A stretch of DNA of 64,000 nucleotides from Polytrichum commune (Eukaryota; Streptophyta; Polytrichopsida; Polytrichales; Polytrichaceae). The notes beneath the pieces were generated by a model. The model was given only the letters and a program-made list of their open reading frames with translations, was not told where the DNA came from and ran no database searches. A program made the position numbers and the translations under genes. Where the stretch lies: contig OX485808.1 of the NCBI GenBank assembly GCA_950295325.1, forward strand, positions 7,072,501 to 7,136,500. The letters are read 5' to 3'. Position 1 is the stretch's first letter. The number at the start of each line of letters is the position of its first letter. This document shows, piece after piece, positions 10,301-23,457 of this stretch.

Positions 10301-13300
10301 AAACGTGCTACCACGGAAACCTCCATATGGAAGAATATTGAGAAAGTCGAGAATCAATAGAAGAGGGCACTCCAAGTATAAACTTTTGTCTTCTAAAGTG
10401 CAGTTAGACAACTTTACTGTGCAAAAACCAATGTCAGAAACATCCTTACTTGGAACCTTTTGAACTCGTTGTTCTTCGCCTCGCGCTGGCACGCCAACTT
10501 TGACAAAGACTCTGCAAACATATCTGTGTCTTTTGGGTCGATGTCAATAGTTACCAGCTTCTCCCTGCACAAATTGCACACGCCACTCTTGTCCAAGTGG
10601 CTTACTGCAATGTCCCATTTCCCCTTTCCAAGCCACCCAAGCCCGTGCCACCCTCCCCCACCTGATCCAAATAACATACAATCTTAATTCAATTCTCCGC
10701 ATACATACCACCAACCATCACCTTCACCGAGTCCTCATCACATCCGTCAATGGACTCATTATATAATATCTTACCAATGTCATTTTATTTTATCAAAAGC
10801 GGCATAGCATTCTTAAAGTGGTGCAGTGGGTGTTCTCGCGATATAAGCATCTTGGAGAGTACACACTCGGTGAGATTCTTTTTGGAAAGGTCTTTTGAGT
10901 TGAACATTGGTGGGTGGGAAAAAGATAGGTGACACTGAGGTGTCCACTTGATTATGCATGTAATCAAGGACCTTGATTCTTGGATTTATTCTTGAAGCTG
11001 GAATTGAAAGCAAACATCCTTGCACATGCTTAAGAATGCTATGTAGGAAACTAACATCAATTCCCAAACAACAATACTTGTTTTAGTGTACTGACACGAA
11101 GCTCTTGAAATCTGTAATTTATTATGTGTTTATGAATGTGAAAAGCTCCCACCTTTCTCGATAGCAATTTGTACATCCTCTGGCCCAGGCGCGTCCTCCT
11201 CCCGGCTCGAAATGCTGGCTGTCGTTGCCGCACTACTACGAAACCACTGCTCGATTACTTCAGACGTGTTTGGCTTGAGTTCACGGACCGATTCCCGTAG
11301 CCGGTGTAACAAGGAGTACACTTTGTCTCCCAAGTTGGCCTGCACACTCACCTGCAGAAGAGCTTCTAACTCACTCTCTTCAGGTTCTACCCCCGCTTCC
11401 CGCATGTGATCATCAACTTCAAAAGCCTTGTCAACCATGTTGTTTTTGCAGTACGTGAAGAGGGCTGGACCATACGAACGGAGCCTGAAAACATCATCCC
11501 CAAAACACCACCTTATTAGTGTTATCAGTAAAGTCTCCGGGTTGAGTTGGCTAAAATGTGAGTTTGAGAGCTTATGCATAAAGTGACCCAAGTTTATTAA
11601 GGTTAAGAGTTAGCATGCTAAAAGAGTGGGGCCAAGTTATTGAAAAAAAGAAAATGTATTTCCAGCTTGTCACAATACTAGGACCAGTGGGGCCATGCTT
11701 GCATAGGCTGAGCCAGGGTTTATGGTGGTGGGTCTCATGGGTCAGACCCTGTTTTAAATCCTAAAGTCTCTCAAATCTTTTCGGGTTAAACAAGTAGGAG
11801 GTCTAAGGAATTGCACTCATGTTTCAAAATTAAACTCCAACTCAAGACACTCTAATGAGCACTTAATTGAGAAGTCCTTCAACGAGGCACCAAACTCCTC
11901 ATCCGGTCCCTCTTTGAGCGACTTTACAGATAGCTCTATCAGCCCAGAACCTGCTCAGAAAATAAAGACTGAATTTGATCAACTCTGACATCAGTGATAT
12001 CTGATAAATGAGAAACACAAGATTTCAGCCTCTCGGCTCTTGGTAAATGAAGCAGCTTCTACTAACTATTAAGACACCTTGAAGACAACAAAAACAATTC
12101 AATAACGTCAATTTATTTAGATTCAACACTCCATTCTCTTGTCCTTGTCCTCTTCCCTTCCAATCTTCAAATATTCTGGATAATGTCAACAGGCCTTGAC
12201 TCTTTCCTCCTGCTGTTACTGATTGAGAAATTCCAACCCCTGAACAGCTCCTTCCTCACTGAAGTTGCTTAGAATTGACATTCTCTTCATCCAGCAAAAT
12301 ATTTGGTGGATTATGGACTGAGACTTTTTTCAGAAATTTGTATGGACTTTTAATGTGAGATTCAGAGTAGAAAACGTTGGTGGACTAATTCAAATTGGAC
12401 CAGAAAAACGATCAGATAAATTTCCATCATTGAAATGTACCTCTTTACTTATCAAAGACACTAGAAATATCCTCTAACTCAACATGACTTTGGTCAGGAG
12501 TTGGTTGTTTTGCATACAAGCCCTTCCATGTTCGGTAAGTTTTCAATGCATGCTTGGAGGTAGTGTGGAGGTTTGAACAAAGAAACATTCTATATCAGTT
12601 CAATGAGGTCGCTCATTTTGGCATGCCAAGAGGTGCTAATATGAGTTTGGCCCTCAATGAACCAAATCAGGTTGCTCTTCATTCAAATGCAAGCACTACC
12701 TTGAGCACAAACCACAAGTGGAAAAAAATCATTGATTTTGTATGCAAAACTCCCAACAAAAAGTATCCTTAAGTTAAAGGATAACTCTACTGTGTGTTGA
12801 TTGCTCGTAATCCATAAATCCAGTCGAACCCTTCACTTTTGAATTTTGCAGACCACAATTACACCTGGAAGTTGCTGATTGTAATGCATCTCCTTTTCCC
12901 TCCTTCCAAAAAAAAAGAATTGGCCATAGACAACCTCAATGAACTGCATGACATGCTGATAAGAGTTGATAAAGCTTGAGGAGGTGATTTACTTGGGTGC
13001 AAGGTTAGCGGCCGCCATCTGCTTGACCATATCAAAGGCAAGATCGCCATCACCTTGTGCCACTGCCAAGCGAGCAACTGCAGTGAATGTCGCCTCATTG
13101 GGTGCAACTCCTCCTTCCTTCATTGCTGCATATATTTTAAAACCTCGATCCAAGCACATCTTTTTTTCCTCCTCCGTCAACGTAATTGCTGCAGCTTCGG
13201 TGACTTCTTCCCCACTCTCTGTGGTGGAACTATCAATCTTTACATTTTCAGCCTCTGTTTTATGATGCTCCTCCACATTACCTGCAAAATAAATGCCGTC

Positions 13301-16300
13301 TTTCAACACTATTGTGTAGTATCTCAAATGTCATGCAGGGAGTAATGTAATGAAGACTAAGATTGTTTAATATCCATTCTCTTTCAGTTGGCTAGGTTCT
13401 CCTTCCCAATTTGAATTTCCTAGCTGCAAAAAATGTGAATGCAGTTCTTCTCCAAATTGCCCAGAATACAAGCAGCACAGCTGGCTGTCCAACTAAACAC
13501 CATGTATACTTATGCAAGAAAACTAGTCGCTTCAATTCAAACACACCTGAGTCCATGTATAAGCTGTGCAATAGTATGTAGCATAGTTAGTCAGCAGAGG
13601 ATTTAAATCAGCATTGACACATAAAATATAAAACTAAAAGAGAGAACTCAGGGCCTGAGGATCTAAACCATTTATACACCATTTATACTATTTAGTGTCA
13701 CGTGCACTATTTGCAAAGGGCCTAATCTAGATGTCTAGAGGTCCCAAAGTGTCACATCCGTTGATTGCCAATATGATACTATTTGTCAACATAAGTAATT
13801 TCTTATTTGCATAATGACATTGAGATACTTGAGATGATAGTTTTGCGTTTTAGTATGCAAGGGGAAGATATTATTGAGCATCCTAATGGCAAGTGTCATG
13901 TGTTCACATTTTAATATACTAGAGGAAGATATTCTTGAGCATATTAATGCCAAGGGTCATTTGTGTACACTTTAGTCACCATGTAGACCATTGTGTAACA
14001 TAGCATACACCTCATAGCAATATTGAAGATACTCATGCCAAGGTATTCGTAAGCGCACTTAAACACCAAGTGTCACGAGGTGACACTAGTGGTGAAGTTT
14101 GTTGGTCATTAGTGTAACCTAGCATACACGTCAAAATAGGGCACGTGACAGTATTATGTATGTGACACTAAATACCATAAAAAGTGTAGTTGATCCATAA
14201 GAAGAGGTTCCAATTTTGCTACCTTCTTTCCGCTCCCTGTTGGTACTCAAAGAAGGCTTCAACGCATCGGAAGCACCTGAAGCACATAAGTAGAGAAGGA
14301 CATTGAAATTGTACTGGTTCAACTTCATTTTCTTCTCTGCGACTATTTTGTCATACAGGGCTATGGCTTTGATAGCATCTGCATACTTTGAGCACATATC
14401 AAGAGCCCGCCGAAGCTCTTGATCTGCGGTGTACTTCTTCTTCTTTATTTGCACTACAATATTTCCATCCTTTGCAACTGGAACTGGTCGTTTTTGACCT
14501 CTGTGATTATCCATTTTTGGTCCCTCAACTGCACTCCGCTTGGATTTTACAGCTGTTTCCTGCAGAGTGACTTCCAACATCCTCAAATATATCAGTTCAC
14601 TATGTCACATAGGTCATACAGATAGTCCTCAACCATCAAAAATTTGAACAACAAAAGTAGAAAAAAGATTCACAATATATCATGGACAGAAAGGCGATAT
14701 TAAGAAGTTACACTAGGTACACTGGAGAGATGAAAGCTTCTCACAACAAGTGTGTGACATGTCATGTGTGGTTGATTTCATATTGTTCATATTCTAATAT
14801 GAAAATAGCATCGCATAACAACCTCAAATGCCACAATTGCCTACCCCTCAGTTTCAATTCAGCACATTCCAAAACTCTCCTCCACACTACATAAGACTTC
14901 ATTTTTAGCATCAAGACACATTACTCAATCAAGAATTTGCCACTCTTGAGACAAACTTAATCTACACTTTGGAACCAAGAACCTTGAAACATAAAAACTT
15001 CAGTGGCAACACATCACCATTTGATTCAAGGTGAGTCCTTCATTGACCATACACCATTGGCTTCTGAAGTAAACTTTTGGAGATTCTAGATAAGCGCCAT
15101 GGTGTTTCTCAAGATTCCTAGTCACTTATCATAAGATAGTGTTCAAGAAACATAAGCATGATATGCATGTCATTGGCATCTCCAAATTGATGGTTCTGAT
15201 GAAGTGAGCCTTACCAGTGGTGGACGTTTTTGTGGCCGAGTAAGTTCGTCTCTGTTTTGAGTAAGACCTGGTTGAGAAAGTCTGGGATGATGAATGGAAC
15301 TTGTGGACACTTTTTTGCACCTTCCCTTCAACTTTTATGTCTGTGGGAAGATCCCCTGACAGCCCTAACCCCTTAGAGCTTGTCGAAGTTTTCCTTTCTC
15401 TGGTTCTTCTTGGAGACTCACTTGACGCAATGTCTGTAGATTCACCTCCATAGAATGGACTATTTATGAGAAATACAGATTGAAGCAATTTTTCTTCAAC
15501 AACAGCAGGTTAAAAAGAATATTAAAAGTCTGGCAACAAAATTCTCTTCAAGAAATTGATACATCCAACTCTGTGACAGTAGGTAGGACATAAGGTGTAT
15601 GGATTGATCTTCTTTGTTGGAAACCTTTATTTGTGTGGAATATGGCAAGGCTTGGAGTTAAGAACGATCACTGAAAAATATAGCATAAATAAATTAACAA
15701 TTAATTCAGAACATCGTTTATCACAAGTATTAGATGATCAAATTTTAATGTATAAACAAGTAAGTACTTTTTTAATTTTAAAAGTAGATTCAAAAAAGAA
15801 AAAGTTTTTATGAATCTAAATCACGTATGGAAACAATGGGATTGGATGATGTGCTCAATTTATTGACACCATTCTAGATTCATTACTTAACACAGATGGG
15901 AGGGTGTATGTGATCGTATGAAAGAGAAAGAGAATCTTCACTTTGACCTCTATACCGTTTGCAGCTCAACTCCAATTCTGAAACTTGAATTGCAATCTCT
16001 GTGATTCCCAATTGCTAACCAGATGAGACATTTCCCAATCCAATCCAATGGCCAAAATTGTCTGTGGAGTTGGAAGTGCCCACAATAGGGGTCACATCCC
16101 TTAGTTTCCCTTAAGATAAGGCACGCTTTATTACATTATATAGCAAACCGAGAATTATTATCCAACTCTGCTGTCTGGAGCTTCAAAGCGAGTATCTATG
16201 TAGCTCTTTAAGATTCAAATATGCTTCCTCACAAAAGCAATTTCCCCATTGCCCACCTCTCAATTCAAAACCTTCAGCTCTTAAACCCTCCAAAACTCTT

Positions 16301-17715
16301 ACTCCAATTATACAACTCTGCTGTATGGAGCATCAAAGGGGGTGCTTATGTAACTCTTCAAATGGGAAGTTTCAAAGGTACTCCCTCACGAAAGTAGGTC
16401 CCCCGATTGCTCACTTCCCACTTCGAAACCTTAAGCTCTTAAATTCTTAACCCCTTAAACCCAGAATCCTTACCCTTATCCACTGCACTTCTAAGAGACC
16501 CATCCCAGTTCCTACATTTTACTCTGAGGATTGAGAGCTGCATAGAAATTCTGTTTTTTGTTTCATTAAACCATGAGCTTGATGAGGTGACGTTGAGAAT
16601 TTGGTATTGAATCCTTCTCCAGATAACAAATGCGACCTACCAACCAGGTTTGCGAGAACACTAACCACAGGCACTTGCCTCTTATGACGATGCCACTACT
16701 TAAACAACGGATTTTACCGAACTTGAAAAGGCAATTTGAACCTAATTGACAAAATCTTTTAGAAAGTGAAATCCAATGAAATGAAATTGATATTAAAGTC
16801 CAGGAAGCCAGAAGGCTTATGGGACTAGAAGTCCATCAACATGGTGTCAAAAGAGCTATTGTAACGGAGTGCAGTGGCCTCTCTACGATATAGGCTAATA
16901 TCAACTTGATGATACGATTGAAAGACTTGAGACTACCTAGTATACATTCTGAATTTGAATACCAATATGACCTAGCAACTAGGTTTGCGAGAACATTTGG
17001 CGACAGACAGTTTGAACTTAATTCACAAAAAAATTGACCAAGTTAACGAATGTGACTTAGCAAATAGGTTTGCGAGAACATTCGCCACAGCCATTTGGAT
17101 CTCTTATGACAATGCCATGACTTACACCGTGGATTGAACCGAACTTAACAAGGCAGTCTAAACTTGATCCACAAAAATACTTAAGAAAAAGATAACCAAA
17201 ATGCTAGCACCTAGCTCACCTGTCTGCTTTGCAACCCTATGTTTCCCTTTCGCATCCTCTAGCTGATTCTTGACATCGTGAATCTCGCATTCTCTATCAA
17301 AATTGGCCGAGACGCCACCTCCGGCAAATGCACCGCTATTTCCTGCGAAAATTCGCGAGGAAGACGCAGTCCTCAGGAAATAACCGCTGCACAACAAGGA
17401 ATTTTGTTCTTCCGAAGGCCCCCTGAACGATGAACTGGCTCTTCCAATGCATTTCAACCTCCTGCCGTTAATTGGGAGGCGAAATCCATGGAGAGGAGAA
17501 ATCCCGCACTGGTGGAGCTCAGAAAATCTTTTCCCTGTGGAGAAACTCAAACCCGGAGCTAAACCCGGAGCTAAACCCTGAGAACGAAACCACAAGGACT
17601 TGAGAGGGCGCCATGAAGGCTTTGAAGCCGCGGTGGTGGCGAGAAGTGCATTATTCGAAGTGTACAAGAGAAGCGAGTGGATGCGGCCCATGCGAGGAGC
17701 GTACGAGAGCTCCAT
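7393..17715 (-). CDS. PRORP: Proteinaceous RNase P (PRORP), PPR plus NYN metallonuclease
   Basis: Single-protein RNase P that cuts the 5' leader from tRNA precursors. Exons in transcript order: 17715-17220, 15493-15215, 14552-14223, 13281-12993, 11484-11153, 10661-10450, 10271-10173, 9785-9604, 9284-9164, 8496-8425, 7773-7393. All are GT-AG and phase-consistent, giving 930 residues plus stop. Residues ~303-575 are the PPR domain (NQYNFNVLLYLCASG, SYGPALFTYC, EPEESELEALL). The central zinc site uses CNLC (C604, C607) with H812 in SWHIP and C829; the C-terminal pair has the 17-residue spacing known from Arabidopsis PRORP1. The NYN domain has D660 in VDGANVGLY, D738/D739 in SNDDW and D757 in TDDEMRDH, matching the four family aspartates. 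The protein is longer than usual plant PRORPs: ~300 residues precede the PPRs and ~100 Ser/Lys/Arg-rich residues follow the zinc domain. The N-terminus (RMGRIHSLLL, TTAASKPSWRPLK) is Arg/Ser-rich and transit-peptide-like. Start uncertain: in-frame ATGs also at 17868, 17808 and 17691. The intron 2 acceptor (14553-14554) was chosen by phase. Confidence 0.93.
16163..17080. repeat. Tandem duplications inside PRORP intron 1
   Basis: Two families lie in this 1.7-kb intron. CAACTCTGCTGT(C/A)TGGAGC recurs at 16163 and 16313, beginning a duplicated ~150-bp unit. AGGTTTGCGAGAACA recurs at 16646, 16981 and 17066 within longer related blocks (GACCTACCAACC, GACCTAGCAACT, GACTTAGCAAAT just before it). Copies are diverged. 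Between them, at 16781-16815, lies a 35-bp match to the direct repeats at 25.4 and 29.7 kb. Confidence 0.65.
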
Positions 17716-17729
17716 GAGACGACATGACC

Positions 17730-17738
17730 AAACCCTAA
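17730..17738. promoter_or_regulatory. Telo-box-like motif near the PRORP start
   Basis: AAACCCTAA on the + strand (TTAGGGTTT on the transcribed strand) sits 15 nt upstream of the chosen PRORP ATG. Telo-boxes are common around the transcription start of plant genes for translation and organelle machinery. This supports a start at 17715 or 17691 rather than further upstream, but a nine-base match can be chance. Confidence 0.35.
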
Positions 17739-18129
17739 AGACCGAGCGAAGCCCCGGAATTCGCCATAGCTGCTCAACGCGAAACTTGCGCTTCGGAGTG
17801 AGGTTCATGAGCAAGAAGATGAGAGCGGATGGATGAATAGAATGTGGATGAAATGTGGTAATTCTCATCCTTATTCTCACCAAGTATTTTTCATCCGTTC
17901 TCTCACTTGCATTTTTATCTTATGTAGGGATATCCATAGTTGCTCACATATGGGTGTTGCTCCCCTAAGGCCGGGAATTTGGGGCATTTTGTGAGAATAA
18001 TACCTCCTCTTATGGTGGGCCACCCTTGTAATATGAACATCATTGAGCATGAGTATTGTTCCCTTTGCAATGACATCCCGGCTAGGTGGGCTTCTCTAAC
18101 CAACTTGCAAATTCTTATTCAATTTTATT

Positions 18130-18555
18130 GGCATTGTCTATAGGACAGAGACTATGCATCAACTTCTTCGTTTCAAGAGCAAATTTCCTAACCACTTTGC
18201 GTTCACACTTGGACGTTACTTGTTCTTGTTATTTTTGGTCCACTTTATGTAATGTGGATGTTAACTATAGTTTTATATATATATATATATAAGTGCTCCC
18301 TAAAATGCATTGAAAGAAATCTAGTTAACTATAGTTATTTCAGCAGTTCCTGATTATTTATTTTAAAATTTTTGGGTGATAAATGAGTAGCTTCAATCCT
18401 TGACCCGTATTTGAGAAGAAGGTGCACAAAATCCAAGAAAGGTTTGGTATAGTGAATAGCCATGGATTGGCATGAGCAAAGTGGACATCTACAATTATAG
18501 TCTTTCATAGCAAAGGACAGAGCCTCACGGTTCTACCGTTTTCTTGTTATTATTA
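18130..18555. repeat. Dispersed repeat, second copy at 46690-46990
   Basis: Both regions share GTTCACACTTGGACGTTACTTG, then GTGGATGTTAACTATAGTT, then GGCATGAGCAAAGTGGACA and GCCTCACGGTTCTACC in the same order. The spacing differs because of an (AT)n expansion near 18275. No terminal structure was recognised, so the repeat type is unknown. Confidence 0.6.
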
Positions 18556-18764
18556 TTCTGCAAAGCATGCATCCCTATCGCATAGGCTAGGTGCAAGCTA
18601 CTTGTGAGGTCACTATACTCGGCACCACATGTGAGGCTACAGTAGCATGCAGTATCATGCCCCTTTTAGAGAACGGACCATGTATAGTAGCATTAGTAAT
18701 CGTATGCAAGTCTCCTTGTTTTAGAGGAATCCATGAACTAGATAACCAACTTTGTGGACTGATA

Positions 18765-20045
18765 GGAGGACGCTAAATACCCCCCCACGAACTAATAGGG
18801 ATTCCATATTCGGGCGGGGGCAGCCCTCCCACGAAATTTCTGCCCCCGCCCGGATTTTTTCCAAACCCGCCCGAAAATAGCTGCCCGCCCCGCCCGAAAA
18901 CGAAAAAAACATTGCTCTTCCATTCTTGAAGGCCGCTTGACTACAAATCCCATATTGAGTGCACTTCACCTTCAAGGTCTCAAATCCAATATATATGTGC
19001 ACTTCCACCTAGTAAATAAGGCATTAAATGGGATTTCATTCCGGAAGTGAAACCATCAACCAAGAATGTAATTAACTTGGAAGTCAAAAAATTAGAAAAT
19101 CCTCATCAACATTGAGGTTATAATTTTTATGACTTACCGTTTGAAATTGTCTTCGTCATTCTAAAATGACACTTAAATTTAGTGTGCTGATGTGGTATGT
19201 ATATTTTATAATATTTTAGATAATTCTGGCTACTTTCAAGAATATTCATACGCACTAATTCTAATTACGTGTGATTTAATGTAATTATGTCTAATTAATT
19301 ATGATTAACCCTAATTAATCCTAAATAAATCAGAAAGTATTCTTTCCAAATTAAGTAAGACTAATTAATCCCAAAATTTAATTACTGGAATTAACTCCAA
19401 TTAAGTCCAATCAATTTCAGTAATTACAATACTCAATTTTTATATCCAGTAAGCCTAATTAACCCTAAAATTTAATTATTGGAATTAACTCCAATTAAAT
19501 CCAGTAATTAAAATAATTGATTAATTAGTTCCATTAAGTATATTTTATAAATAAGTGCGTATGAATATTCTTGAAAGTAGTCAGAATTATCTAAAATATT
19601 ATAAAATATACATACCACATCAGCACACTAAATTTAAGTGTCATTTTAGAATGACGAAGACAATTTCAAATGGTAAGTCGTAAAAATTATAACCTCAATG
19701 TTGATGAGGATTTTCTAATTTTTTGACTTCCAAGTTAATTACATTCTTGGTTGATGGTTTCACTTCCGGAATGAAATCCCATTTAATGCCTTATTTACTA
19801 GGTGGAAGTGCACATATATATTGGATTTGAGACCTTGAAGGTGAAGTGCACTCAATATGGGATTTGTAGTCAAGCGGCCTTCAAGAATGGAAGAGCAATG
19901 TTTTTTTCGTTTTCGGGCGGGGCGGGCAGCTATTTTCGGGCGGGTTTGGAAAAAATCCGGGCGGGGGCAGAAATTTCGTGGGAGGGCTGCCCCCGCCCGA
20001 ATATGGAATCCCTATTAGTTCGTGGGGGGGTATTTAGCGTCCTCC
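18765..20045. mobile_element. Non-autonomous Mutator-like element, 1,281 bp, long TIRs, 9-bp TSD
   Basis: The arms 18765-19256 and 19554-20045 are near-perfect inverted repeats of 492 bp, differing by only a few bases. The ends read GGAGGACGCTAAATACCCCC and its complement. The element is flanked on both sides by GGACTGATA (18756-18764 and 20046-20054), a perfect 9-bp target duplication as made by Mutator-type transposases. The terminal 150 bp of each arm is C/G-rich (runs of GGGCGGG). The ~297-bp core is AT-rich and built of repeated TAATTAACTCCAATTAA-like blocks. No transposase is encoded. Each arm carries the same ~95-codon open frame, which is a consequence of the inverted repeat and not a gene. 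Confidence 0.92.
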
Positions 20046-20054
20046 GGACTGATA

Positions 20055-20169
20055 AGCTTTTATGTTCTTGGATAAGCAACCAATTATGAAGACCCACATT
20101 GGTGGAGTTCACATTCAGCTGAGCAAGTTGACGAAGTTGAAATTTTGGACGAGTTTGAGCTTGGTGGGA

Positions 20170-20205
<36 letters not shown>

Positions 20206-21299
20206 GATTTTTTCAAAACTTTTACAAAGTTTGAACTTCCTCTTTTCATAGGCCAAATCCTACAACTTCTTCTTCATTGCAATGCAAGGGTGGGTGGGTG
20301 GGAATTTCCACAACACTCTTTCTATTTCTTTTGCATCTTCCTATTTGGTAACACAATAATAGTTTGCATACTAGAGTTGTTTGCAATCATGCCTAGCTAT
20401 GTGTTGTACAACATGGACATTTTGTGTTATAACCTCCTTTGCTTTGCAAGAATATGCACCTTACTTAGGGTTTCTGCTATCAATGGTATCCAACAACAAA
20501 TGTTTGATTTCGATTGCCCCATACCTTGGAAGTTTAATCACCTATCTTCTTGCTTCACCTCAAAGCACATATAACTAATCCACCACATGTATGGAGTACT
20601 TACAATGGAAATGTTCCTAGTAACTTCAACCAATAGATATGCATAAAATGTCATAATCATAATACATCATTGTATGAAAGCATGAAGAGCATGCCTCACA
20701 TGTGCCCATGCAACCAACCAACCAACATTTGAGGATTAGTTACATACACGAGGTAAATAATAGCATGACCCAATTGTCATCCATGTCGCACACATTTAGT
20801 CCATTTCAAATGCATCGTAGTATTTCAAATTACAACACTCATTGTCAAACCACATTTGGGTGTTCAAACATGTTTCTTGACCATTATTGGGTCACTCCAA
20901 GTAGAATACTCCCCTTGGTGATGAGTCCTCGTTTCTCTTACTTTTAGCACGTATGTACTACCTAGTGAGTATACACAAAGCTCACTACACCTCTCACTTG
21001 CATGAATGGTAAAAAGAGGCTCTTTTTAGGGTTACATGTTTATATTGGAGTTCTTACCTATAATAAGCTTTCGTAAACCCTAATTTTACCATGGATTAGA
21101 GACATGAGTCACGTCTGTAACTATGCTTATTTTTCTTTATTCATCTACATCCTCGTTACATCCATTTCATGGTAAGTATGATTTCTTTCCGTGTATGTAA
21201 ACTTATAATCTTCCAAGCCTAGAGTCGTCTATTTATAAAGAGGACCATTGCTAGATAGATTAATGTAAGAGTTTAAAATCAAAATTTTAATGGCATGGC

Positions 21300-21335
<36 letters not shown>

Positions 21336-22036
21336 CTTAAATGGCCAAGTTTTCCTTCTAACCCATATCTCCTGGAACATGAAACATGCAATTAGTACTT
21401 ACAAAATGATTGGTCAATTTAAATCAGGGGCGCAATTAATTTCCTCATAGTTTTTGGAGCTCATATGAATATCTTATTCATTACCCAAGTGAAGATTCTT
21501 GTGCTCATTAAATGGTCATATAGTCCCCGTTCTCCCCCCCCCCCCCAAAAAAAAAAAAAAAAAAAACTTATGTTGACTATCGAACCTATAATGGTTATCA
21601 TAGTTTGAGCATGTAGTCCAATCTCTTTCATAGACATGTCTTGTTTGATACTTGATCTTGGAGCCACACCTAACTACATGCCACTCAAAATACATGTGGT
21701 TGATTAAGATAGGTTATTGAACTAGGAACATCTACCTTACATTAAGGGCGTTGTGGTTTACAATATTGAGTCACAACATCACATTGAGCCACATAAGCTT
21801 AACATGTTCTTAAACCCTAGTGGTGGACGGTAGTAATAGTGGGCCTCAATTTGTTGGTCCTTTAAGAACAAGAGGTGTGTTAGTTAGTATGGGATACGTG
21901 ACGATTTGTACAAACCTCTAGCAAATATTGATTCAAGTAATGTAATATCAATGGTCTATGTAATGGAATCCATGTTTAGCACAAGCTTATACGACACACG
22001 GAGAGAGAATAAAGTCATATGTGACAACAATAACAA
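20055..22036. other. Gene-free stretch with microsatellites
   Basis: Contains perfect (AG)n runs at about 20174-20203 and 21303-21333, and a C13 tract followed by A20 at 21534-21566. A dispersed repeat at about 20690-20800 (TGTGCCCATGCAACCAACC, ACACGAGGTAAAT) recurs at 27525-27630. The block 21450-21530 is similar to 52925-53010. No supportable gene. Confidence 0.6.
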
Positions 22037-22642
22037 GGGGTTGTTTACATCATGGACTATGAAGTCGTCCCTTGCTCTTCTAAAATATGTGATTGGCCGT
22101 TGAACTCGTCTTGGGACCATTTCGGTTTTACATCAATAAAATTTTTAAGAGTGACCATGGAACTCGAGGTCCTCAAAAGGCTTGTTTTAATGCCTACATC
22201 ATCCACTGTCATGATCCAATGGGTTTTGCAATGGGAGAGGCAAAAGAGGTTATCTTGCTGCAAATGTCAGGGACCGTGGCAGAGAGATGTCATTTGAATA
22301 TATTTGAATATTATGTTCCTTTGTCTTTTTCTTTTTCTTTTTCTTTTTGCCAAAAGTTTTCATAGTTACAAGGAAAGAAGGGTAGAAGAAGGGAAGAAGC
22401 TCAAACATGAAGAGAATTTCCAAAACTGCCTATTTTGAAGACATATTAAAAGAAAAGTAGCACATCCACATTTTGGTGTGTGGTCACTTCTCTTGGTCCT
22501 TGTTTGGTTTACACCTACTAGTCAAGGGACCTAAAGGCTTTTTAAAAATACATTTTAAAGAAATCGGACCATGGACGTGTGACCATGGGAAAATTGCCCT
22601 CTGACATGGGACAACTTCATGGTCTATGATGCAAACAACCCC
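22037..22642. mobile_element. MITE-like element, GGGGTTGTTT family, copy 1
   Basis: Imperfect terminal inverted repeats of about 29 bp (GGGGTTGTTTACATCATGGA at the left, the complement of GGGGTTGTTTGCATCATAGA at the right). Further copies at 55659-56246 (opposite orientation) and 57244-57839 share internal blocks: the GTGTGATTGGTTG-type block, CCAATGGGTTTTGC and GAAATCGGACCATGG. No coding capacity. No convincing target duplication was found, so the superfamily is open. Confidence 0.7.
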
Positions 22643-23046
22643 TAAGGTACACGTGGCACGTATCCCAGTTTAGATGATTTGTACGAGTTCAAATTACCTA
22701 TGGTCATTCTACACATAAATGTGCTTCATTTGAAGTAATGGATATGATAAATGGTTTCAATTTTGAATACATTCATTTTATTTTATTTTCTCCCTTTACA
22801 TCTTAGAATATCAATAAGGAACACAAAACCCCTCTACATGACATCTTGAGGTCTAGAGTGGGCCTCTCGAACCTCGAAAAAGGTTAGAGTTTAGGGTCAC
22901 CCGGCAGGCTTAGGTAGGTTAACTTTGGAGTCCTCATAAAACATAGTTTCAAAAGACCTTGGCAAACTACATATCTATGGTAAGTTTAAAAAAACCGAAA
23001 ACATAACGCGAGGTTGCTCTCCGGTGTTTCTTTGGTTATGGAACTT

Positions 23047-23457
23047 AGGTCGGTTCACACATGGTCCCAAGTCCTTAATCCCAAATCACTTAGGCCTATG
23101 CATGCAATCTTAGTTGTTGCAAGCATGGAAGTCAGGACTTACCACTTCACATTGGGACCCAAGTCCTAATTTCCAAGTGTGACATGGATGCCTACATGGC
23201 AACACTTTTTGGAGCGAGGCTTGGAACTTGTGTTGAGACTTGAGTCAAGTTTGTTGCTTATAAATGTATTATATACCCAACTGCCCACACACGTCCCGAG
23301 ATTTTTTGCATAAGATAATCAAAGTCGTACTATAATGGATATACAAACCACACCTCAATGGTTTCATGAGGCTCAAAAGTTGGGACTTTGACTTCATGTT
23401 GGGACTTGTGAACATGAGTGGGAATTGAGACTCTCAAGGCCCCATGTGAACCGACCT
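23047..23457. mobile_element. MITE-like element, GGTCCCAAGTCC family, copy 1
   Basis: Begins AGGTCGGTTCACACATGGTCCC and ends CCATGTGAACCGACCT, an inverted repeat of about 17 bp. Internal GGTCCCAAGTCC and GTTGGGACTTTG blocks are shared with 51323-51610, 57842-58196 and a fragment at 48350-48460. Non-coding. Confidence 0.65.

Noticed and set aside
18721-20089. Two identical ~95-codon frames on opposite strands (MEVHIYIGFETLK...)
   Set aside because: They are the same terminal inverted repeat of the Mutator-like element read from both ends, not a duplicated gene.
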